DNA of 11,471 nt from CAZNHL01 sp964572965. GTDB taxonomy: Bacteria; Bacteroidota; Bacteroidia; Cytophagales; UBA9547. Numbering within the stretch: position 1 is the first letter of the stretch; each line of letters starts with the position of its first letter. Below the pieces are notes generated by a model, which was given only the letters and a program-made list of their open reading frames with translations, did no database searches and had not been told where the DNA came from. Of the stretch, positions 6,754 to 11,471 are shown one piece after another. The stretch spans positions 1 through 11,471 of the forward strand of contig CAZNHL010000096.1 of assembly GCA_964572965.1 (NCBI GenBank), read 5' to 3'. Both the position numbers and the translations under genes were made by a program.

Positions 6754-6775
6754 TGAGTAGTGAGTAGTGAGTAGT
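6737..6775 (+). repeat. Heptamer tandem repeat (GAGTAGT)5 spanning the peptidase stop codon
   Basis: Five exact copies of GAGTAGT occupy 6741-6775, preceded by the matching partial unit TAGT at 6737-6740, so the 7-base period runs for 39 bases. The TAG stop of the M61 gene (6751-6753) is inside it. The unit contains both TAG and TGA contexts and closes all three forward frames, so gain or loss of copies would still end translation within a few codons. Confidence 0.95.
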
Positions 6776-6828
6776 TTTAAAAAGAATATTCCAATTTTAG
6801 AATTTTTCAATCTTAGAATCTTAATCGA

Positions 6829-7821
6829 ATGCTTCATCCGGAAAATATACTCCACAAAGAAAGTTTGCTTTCTGAAATGGAATACCAGACAATTGGTGAT
6901 GCTCAAAAGGGGAAACTCTTTTCTATTCACTGGGAATTGCGTGTCATGCTCTATCTGGGTGTCATGCTGCTCAGCACCGGTCTGGGTATATTTGTTTACC
7001 TGAATATTGACACCATCGGGCATCAGGCCATTCTTGCATTCATTGCCCTGTGTTCAGCGGGATGCTTTTTTTATTGCTATAAACATCGTTCACCTTTCTC
7101 ATGGGAACAGGTTACAAGCCCGACACCGGTTTTTGATTATTTACTATTGCTCGGCACTTTACTATTTCTGACGTTTGAAGGTTATTTGCAATTCCAGTAC
7201 AATGTATTCGGTACACAATACGGACTTGCAACCTTCATTCCAATGATTGTACTATTTTCCCTGGCCTATTTCTTCGATCACAGGGGATTACTTTCTTTGG
7301 GAATTACCGCACTGGCAGCATGGCTGGGACTGACAGTAACGCCTCTGGATATTCTTTCAGGAAATGATTTCTCTTTTGATACTTTACGCCTGACCGGACT
7401 ACTACTTGGCTTTGCACTGGCAGCTGTTACTGCCATTTCCGAAACAAAGGATCTCAAAAAACACTTTGCTTTCACTTATCTGAATTTTGCATCACAGATA
7501 CTTTTTATTTCCACATTGTCGGGCTTGTTTGATTCTGAATTCTGGTTTCTTTATGCCTTACTATTAGCATGCCTTACTACAGCTTTTATCTGGTATGCGC
7601 GCAAAGAACAATCATTCTTTTTCCTGTTGAGTGCTGCCATTTATGGGTACATCGGTTTAAGCTACCTGATTGTAGAGGCCTTAATAAAAATACCTGACGA
7701 TAATGGTATTTTCTTAATCGGTTATTATTTCATAGGTTCCTGTGGCGCTATTGTCTATTTCTTTTTCCATTACAAGAAGTTTCTCGGAAAGAAAGCCAAA
7801 CCAGAAACTCACAACATTTAA
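6829..7821 (+). CDS. DUF2157-like polytopic membrane protein
   Basis: The 330-residue protein has a soluble N-terminal stretch of about 36 residues, then roughly ten hydrophobic helices (near 38-58, 64-84, 101-120, 130-146, 152-170, 185-203, 215-233, 236-252, 258-276 and 290-310) and a short basic tail, KKFLGKKAK. The opening, with a charged helix before WELRVMLYLGVMLLSTGLGIF and a following conserved-looking helix pair, resembles DUF2157 inner-membrane proteins, whose function is unknown. That match is from memory of the family and only moderately sure. There is no signal peptide or catalytic motif. It starts 75 bases after the M61 peptidase and ends 12 bases before another polytopic protein, so the pair is very likely co-expressed and may form one complex. 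Confidence 0.75.
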   Translation: MLHPENILHKESLLSEMEYQTIGDAQKGKLFSIHWELRVMLYLGVMLLSTGLGIFVYLNIDTIGHQAILAFIALCSAGCFFYCYKHRSPFSWEQVTSPTPVFDYLLLLGTLLFLTFEGYLQFQYNVFGTQYGLATFIPMIVLFSLAYFFDHRGLLSLGITALAAWLGLTVTPLDILSGNDFSFDTLRLTGLLLGFALAAVTAISETKDLKKHFAFTYLNFASQILFISTLSGLFDSEFWFLYALLLACLTTAFIWYARKEQSFFFLLSAAIYGYIGLSYLIVEALIKIPDDNGIFLIGYYFIGSCGAIVYFFFHYKKFLGKKAKPETHNI

Positions 7822-7833
7822 CTAATAGCTGAA

Positions 7834-9003
7834 ATGATTGCTTACGATAAAAAAGGGTTGGACGGGATTACTTTCAGAGATGCAGCTGCCGGCTGGCTGA
7901 AAAAAGGCTTTATTTCTGCTGAAACAAAACATGCTATTGAAAATGCTTATCCGGCAACATTTACTCCGAACATTTTCGTGCGTATTTTGTTGTTCATTTT
8001 CACAATTATTGGTGCTTCAATGGCCGGTGGTACTATTGGTCTCGCGCTTACAGCAGCTGTGGAAAATGAAACAGGTGCAGGGTTCGTCGGATTTGTTTAT
8101 GGGGTTATTGTAATAGGTTCTCTAGACTTTTATATCAGAGAAAAGAAAGCTTTCCGCTCAGGGATTGATGATGCATTATTGTACATAGGACTCAGTTGTT
8201 TTATCGGCAGTTTTTGCCTGATTTTCAGAACTGACAATATAGACTCTGTTGCCCTGGTCGCGTTTCCTTTACTTTTAATTGCTGCTATCAGATATACTGA
8301 TATGTTATTATCGTTAGCTGCCTACATTGTAGCATTTTACTTGTTTTTTGCAGGGCTATCAGAATTAGGAACTTATGCCAAAGCTGTTATCCCATTTTGC
8401 TTTATGGGGCTGGCAGCTTTGAGTTACTGGCTAATTAATAAGTATCATAACAACGAAGAGCTCCGCTACTGGAAACATTGTTTCTTTCTGCTTGAAATTG
8501 CGGCTTTGCTTATTTTCTATCTGGCAGGAAATTACTTTGTCGTACGAGAATTGACTGTTGCCATGTTTGACCTGATAGTTGAACCGGGGTCTGATATTCC
8601 TTTTGCCTTTCTGTTCTATGCATTTACTGTTACTATTCCATTGTTTTATATCTACAGAGGTTTGAAAGGACACGACAGGACTTTATTGATCACGGGTTTT
8701 ATTATTCTCGCTTTCTCTGTATTTACTTTTAAGTATTATTACAGCCTTGGTCACCATGAGATATCGATGACGATTGGTGGTATTATATTGATTGCCGTTG
8801 CCTGGTGGAGCATCAGATACCTGCATACTCCAAAGCATGGTATTACTTATGAAGAAGACAAAGACCGAAAAAAGAACTTTGGTCTTGATCCGGAAGCTTT
8901 AGCGATTGCTCAGACTTTCGGGCATACACATCATCATACTGACAAACCTATTGAGTTTGGCGGCGGGAAGTCGGGCGGCGGCGGCGCTGACGCCGATTTT
9001 TAA
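7834..9003 (+). CDS. Polytopic membrane protein with His- and Gly-rich C-terminal tail
   Basis: The 389-residue protein opens with a soluble helix region, FRDAAAGWLKKGFIS followed by AIENAYP, similar in style to the N-termini of DUF2157-type proteins. About ten membrane segments follow between 47 and 330 (for example 47-70, 112-128, 155-175, 215-237, 285-303, 313-330). The last 60 residues are hydrophilic: EEDKDRKKNF, then HTHHH at 364-368, then FGGGKSGGGGADADF to the end at 389. Gly-rich tails of this form occur on several families of membrane or exported proteins with no agreed role; the histidine cluster could bind a metal. It might be a distant partner or relative of the preceding gene product (DUF2157/DUF4401-type pairs are known), but I cannot assign a family with confidence. 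It is the last gene before a strong terminator. Confidence 0.72.
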   Translation: MIAYDKKGLDGITFRDAAAGWLKKGFISAETKHAIENAYPATFTPNIFVRILLFIFTIIGASMAGGTIGLALTAAVENETGAGFVGFVYGVIVIGSLDFYIREKKAFRSGIDDALLYIGLSCFIGSFCLIFRTDNIDSVALVAFPLLLIAAIRYTDMLLSLAAYIVAFYLFFAGLSELGTYAKAVIPFCFMGLAALSYWLINKYHNNEELRYWKHCFFLLEIAALLIFYLAGNYFVVRELTVAMFDLIVEPGSDIPFAFLFYAFTVTIPLFYIYRGLKGHDRTLLITGFIILAFSVFTFKYYYSLGHHEISMTIGGIILIAVAWWSIRYLHTPKHGITYEEDKDRKKNFGLDPEALAIAQTFGHTHHHTDKPIEFGGGKSGGGGADADF

Positions 9004-9015
9004 AGATGAATTCCT

Positions 9016-9036
9016 GCCTTCGCTTGAAGCGAAGGC
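9016..9036. other. GC-rich hairpin in 3' UTR ahead of the terminator
   Basis: GCCTTCGCT (9016-9024) pairs with AGCGAAGGC (9028-9036) around a TGA triloop, nine perfect pairs, starting 13 bases after the stop codon. No T-run follows, so it is not itself a terminator. It may stabilise the 3' end of the transcript. Confidence 0.6.
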
Positions 9037-9050
9037 ATCAGTATTTATCA

Positions 9051-9090
9051 GAAGTTCCACTTTTTTGAAAAGTGGAACTTCTTTGTTTTC
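9051..9090 (+). terminator. Strong intrinsic terminator after the membrane-protein genes
   Basis: GAAGTTCCACTTTT (9051-9064) pairs perfectly with AAAAGTGGAACTTC (9068-9081), fourteen pairs with a TTG triloop, followed by TTTGTTTTCC. It closes the 5092-9003 block. The 160 bases from here to the regulator start at 9249 hold no supported gene and no clear promoter match. Confidence 0.88.
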
Positions 9091-9248
9091 CATCTTACCG
9101 CAGACCCGCTCCTTCAAGTAATTTCTGTAGTTACCTTCGCTGTCCAAAAGGCATCCTGATATTACCCTAAAATATTTGTCATTTTGGTGATTTATTTCAA
9201 CCTTCTGGCACGAAAATGGGTTATGTATTAGTTAGATCATACGCTCTT

Positions 9249-9884
9249 ATGGAAACATCTGAAAAAATAAAAAAGGAGTTCACTTCTTACCTTTTAGAAA
9301 ACGGAAGCAAGCCCGCTTCAGTATTTAAGTTTGCCAAAGGTTTAAAGCTGTCTGAAGCACAATTCTACGACCATTATGCGTCTTTTGAAGACATTGAAGC
9401 TGAAATCTGGAAGAGTTTTATTGTAGAGACTATTGCCAAACTCCACAAGGATAGTACATATGCCCAGTATACAGTCCGCGAAAAACTGCTGGCATTTTAC
9501 TTTACACTGTTTGAAACACTGAAAGGACAAAGGAGTTTTGTTAGTCTCGCTTTTGAGAATAAAAGAAAGGCTTTCCCATATCCCGCTGCGCTGGCTGACT
9601 TTAAAGTAGAGTTCAAAGCCTATATCCGGGATTTGATTGCAGAAGGGAAAGAAACCCAGGAAATTGTTGAAAGACCTTTGCTGAAAGACAAGTACCATGA
9701 GCCTATATGGGCACAGTTGGTTTTCCTGATCAATTTCTGGCTGAAAGACCGCAGCAAGGGCTTTGAACAGACGGATGTAGCAATTGAAAAATCTGTACAT
9801 CTGGCTTTCGATCTGGCAGGTAAAAATGCACTGGATTCAGCTTTTGACTTTGCCAAGTTTTTATTTCAACAGGTACAAAGATAA
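9249..9884 (+). CDS. TetR-type transcriptional regulator
   Basis: With the ATG at 9249 the protein is 211 residues, the usual TetR size. An upstream in-frame ATG at 9216 would add GYVLVRSYAL, which does not look like the helix that normally opens these proteins, so I prefer the later start. Residues 3-54 form a TetR-like DNA-binding region: helix EKIKKEFTSYLLENG, then SVFKFAKGLKLSEAQFYDHYASFEDIEAEIW, where SEAQFYDHYASFEDI matches the family's recognition helix and following F..K..L position. The rest is helical, as for a ligand-binding dimerisation domain, with no recognisable ligand pocket. The gene ends 15 bases before an ABC1-type kinase gene, an arrangement I have seen in Bacteroidota, which suggests it regulates that unit. 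The DNA-binding domain is somewhat diverged, so it may also be a TetR-fold protein with another role. Confidence 0.75.
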   Translation: METSEKIKKEFTSYLLENGSKPASVFKFAKGLKLSEAQFYDHYASFEDIEAEIWKSFIVETIAKLHKDSTYAQYTVREKLLAFYFTLFETLKGQRSFVSLAFENKRKAFPYPAALADFKVEFKAYIRDLIAEGKETQEIVERPLLKDKYHEPIWAQLVFLINFWLKDRSKGFEQTDVAIEKSVHLAFDLAGKNALDSAFDFAKFLFQQVQR

Positions 9885-9899
9885 ACAGACTCCAACAGC

Positions 9900-11207
9900 A
9901 TGAAATCACAGAAAAGTATACCTACCGGTAAAGTTGAGAGGGCTAGTAAATTTGTGGGCGCGGGTGTACGTGTAGGCGCCAATTATGTGAAACATTATAC
10001 ACAAAAACTGTTTGATCCGGAGAAAGACAGAACTTCACTCGACGAGGCCAATGCTGATGATATTTATCAGACACTAAGTCAGCTGAAAGGAAGCGCATTG
10101 AAAGTTGCTCAGATGATGAGCATGGATAAAAACTTACTGCCGACAGCATATGTTGACAAATTCAGTCAGGCACAGTACAGTGCTCCCCCACTGTCTTATC
10201 CCTTGGTTGTAAAGACATTTCAGAAACATTTTCACAAAAGCCCAACGGAGGTATTCGAGACTTTCAGCAAAGATGCTGTGAATGCTGCTTCTATCGGGCA
10301 AGTACACTTGGCAACGCTGAAAGGAAAAAAGCTGGCGGTAAAAGTACAGTATCCGGGCGTAGCGGAAAGTATTTCCTCAGATCTGAAAATGGTAAAACCA
10401 TTAGCTGCAAGGCTCTTCAATATCAGTGAAACTGACCTCAGTCATTATCTGGTTGAGGTAGAAAGTAAGTTGCTTGAAGAAACTGACTATAGACTGGAAG
10501 TAAAACAGTCTGCTGAAATTTCTGAGGCCTGTAAGCATATCCCTCATCTGGCATTTCCGGGTTATTATCCTGAGCTTTCTTCAGATCGGATTATCACGAT
10601 GGACTGGCTTGAAGGTATTCCTTTGAAGGAGGCTTTTAAGTCTGACCTTACGCAAAAAGAGCGCAATACGCTTGGACAGGCACTTTGGGATTTCTATGAC
10701 TTTCAAATTCATGAATTGCGGAAGGTACATGCCGATCCACACCCGGGCAATTTTGTGCTGACTCCTGATAAGAAATTGGGCGTACTCGATTTCGGCTGTG
10801 TAAAGGTAATCCCTGATGATTACTACAATAGTTATTTCAAGTTGCTGGATCATGAACTGCTGAAAAAATCTGACACTGACGTGGATCAGTTACTGACTGA
10901 TATCGAGTTCTTTCACCCATTAGATACTCCTGAAGAAAGACGTTTCTTAAAACCTATCTTCATTGACATGACAAACCTTTTATCACGCCCTTTTCATGGC
11001 AAAAAGTTTGACTTTGGCGATGATGCGTATTTCAGGGAAATATTTGAGTTTGGAGAGCGACTGAGTAAAATGAAGGAAATCCGGAATTCGCGTACGGCTC
11101 GAGGCTCGCGACACGGGATTTATGTAAACCGTACTTATTTTGGTTTGTATAGTATTCTGAATGAGCTAAAGGCAGAAGTGGATACTACGACGAGATGGAA
11201 AAGGTAA
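9900..11207 (+). CDS. ABC1/UbiB-like atypical kinase (AarF/ADCK family)
   Basis: The 435-residue protein carries the ABC1 kinase-like fold. In order: the N-terminal KxGQ-equivalent block LKGSALKVAQMMS (62-74), the alanine-rich nucleotide loop NAASIGQVH (128-136) that replaces a normal P-loop, LAVKVQYPGV with the VAIK-type lysine Lys148, the LLEETDYRLE block (191-200), the catalytic loop HADPHPGNF (277-285) and the metal-binding DFG at 297-299. Family members (UbiB, COQ8/ADCK3) support ubiquinone or other lipid metabolism by ATP hydrolysis or small-molecule phosphorylation rather than protein phosphorylation. No ubi or men gene is adjacent, and I see no C-terminal transmembrane pair like that of UbiB, so the substrate is unknown. 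The KxGQ block reads KVAQ (68-71), with Ala where Gly is typical. It is co-transcribed with the TetR-type gene 15 bases upstream. Confidence 0.9.
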   Translation: MKSQKSIPTGKVERASKFVGAGVRVGANYVKHYTQKLFDPEKDRTSLDEANADDIYQTLSQLKGSALKVAQMMSMDKNLLPTAYVDKFSQAQYSAPPLSYPLVVKTFQKHFHKSPTEVFETFSKDAVNAASIGQVHLATLKGKKLAVKVQYPGVAESISSDLKMVKPLAARLFNISETDLSHYLVEVESKLLEETDYRLEVKQSAEISEACKHIPHLAFPGYYPELSSDRIITMDWLEGIPLKEAFKSDLTQKERNTLGQALWDFYDFQIHELRKVHADPHPGNFVLTPDKKLGVLDFGCVKVIPDDYYNSYFKLLDHELLKKSDTDVDQLLTDIEFFHPLDTPEERRFLKPIFIDMTNLLSRPFHGKKFDFGDDAYFREIFEFGERLSKMKEIRNSRTARGSRHGIYVNRTYFGLYSILNELKAEVDTTTRWKR

Positions 11208-11251
11208 AAAAAGAATTGCCTTGGGCTTAAGCCCAAGGCAATTCTTTTTTT
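11206..11251. terminator. Long two-way terminator between the kinase gene and murA
   Basis: GAATTGCCTTGGGC (11213-11226) pairs perfectly with GCCCAAGGCAATTC (11231-11244), fourteen pairs with a TTAA loop, and seven A residues (11206-11212) oppose seven T residues (11245-11251), extending the pairing to 21 bp. The A and T tracts make it work in both directions. It overlaps the stop codon of the plus-strand kinase (11205-11207) and that of minus-strand murA (11250-11252), so both genes end inside it. Confidence 0.92.
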
Positions 11252-11471
11252 AAGCAATTCTCTTGATCTGAGCTCCCAAAGCATTAAGTCGCCCGTCTAT
11301 ATTCTGGTAACCCCTGTCAATCTGGTCTACGTTGTGAATGATTGACTTACCTTGTGCAGAAAGCGCAGCAATTAACAAGGCTTGTCCTGCACGGATATCA
11401 GGAGATACCATCGTGATTCCCTTCAATGACATTTTTTTATCTAAACCTATTACGTTTGCCCTATGTGGATC
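11250..11471 (-). CDS. murA: UDP-N-acetylglucosamine 1-carboxyvinyltransferase, C-terminal end (partial)
   Basis: The last 73 residues are visible; the gene runs off the right edge with an open frame to base 11471. The segment opens DPHRANVIG and continues LKGITMVSPDIRAGQALLIA, then a block ending in QIDRGYQNID and finally LNALGAQIKRI, which is the standard MurA C-terminus; the RAG arginine belongs to the phosphoenolpyruvate-binding site. MurA makes UDP-GlcNAc-enolpyruvate in the cytosol, the first committed step of peptidoglycan synthesis. The catalytic cysteine (or aspartate) loop lies outside the window. An internal ATG at 11432 is only a methionine inside the protein, not the start. The related EPSP synthase (AroA) is excluded by the DRGY block. 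Confidence 0.92.
   Translation of the reverse strand, partial: DPHRANVIGLDKKMSLKGITMVSPDIRAGQALLIAALSAQGKSIIHNVDQIDRGYQNIDGRLNALGAQIKRIA

Noticed and set aside
6737..6775. CRISPR-like array
   Set aside because: The repeats are contiguous 7-mers with no spacers, and no cas gene is present.
6733..7023. Minus-strand frame ending in repeated TTHYSLL residues
   Set aside because: The peptide is the heptamer repeat read backwards plus the antisense of the DUF2157-like gene; not a protein.
8899..9147. Open frames on both strands around the end of the second membrane-protein gene
   Set aside because: They run through the Gly-rich tail coding sequence and two perfect hairpins, so they are shadows of these.
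9342..9800. 152-residue open frame on the minus strand
   Set aside because: It lies wholly inside the TetR-type gene on the opposite strand and has no recognisable domain; the plus-strand protein is clearly better.

Overview
The window looks like chromosomal DNA of a Bacteroidota member, most likely from the Cytophagales or a close relative. Four things point there: a secreted protein with a C-terminal type IX secretion (Por) sorting domain, a match to the Bacteroidota promoter form TTG-N20-TANNTTTG, weak or absent Shine-Dalgarno sequences, and protein families and gene pairs familiar from that phylum (SAM-riboswitch-led metX-hom, TetR plus ABC1 kinase). I see no transposase, phage gene, tRNA, rRNA or CRISPR array. 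The lineage is an inference from these traits and was not tested by a search.

Layout. 1-234 is the 3' end of a pterin-4a-carbinolamine dehydratase gene. 235-575 is a 341-base leader region. It holds an inverted-repeat cluster, a good promoter match and a SAM-I-type (S-box) riboswitch, followed by about 120 bases with no obvious intrinsic terminator. 576-2810 is a metX-hom operon (homoserine O-acetyltransferase with a TTG start, then homoserine dehydrogenase), closed by a clear terminator. 2927-3520 encodes a secreted blue-copper (cupredoxin) protein fused to a T9SS sorting domain. A two-way terminator separates it from a convergent minus-strand pair (4814 down to 3604): a Sec-exported protein of unknown family, then an acidic cytosolic protein whose start codon overlaps the first gene's stop. 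This pair has the architecture of a secreted toxin with its immunity protein, but neither protein was identified.

5092-9003 is a plus-strand block: an M61 family metallopeptidase with a PDZ domain, a DUF2157-like polytopic membrane protein, and a second polytopic membrane protein with a His- and Gly-rich tail. A heptamer tandem repeat runs across the peptidase stop codon. The block ends at a strong 14-bp-stem terminator. 9249-11207 is a two-gene unit: a TetR-type regulator and an ABC1/UbiB-like atypical kinase. A long two-way terminator separates it from the minus-strand 3' end of murA, which runs off the right edge.

How the genes work together. The metX-hom unit links the last NADPH-dependent step to homoserine with its acetylation for methionine synthesis, and SAM sensing in the leader gives end-product feedback over both genes. 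The TetR-like protein probably regulates the kinase beside it. The most novel piece is the exported protein and overlapping partner at 3604-4814. Most of the rest is core metabolism or conserved but poorly characterised membrane proteins.
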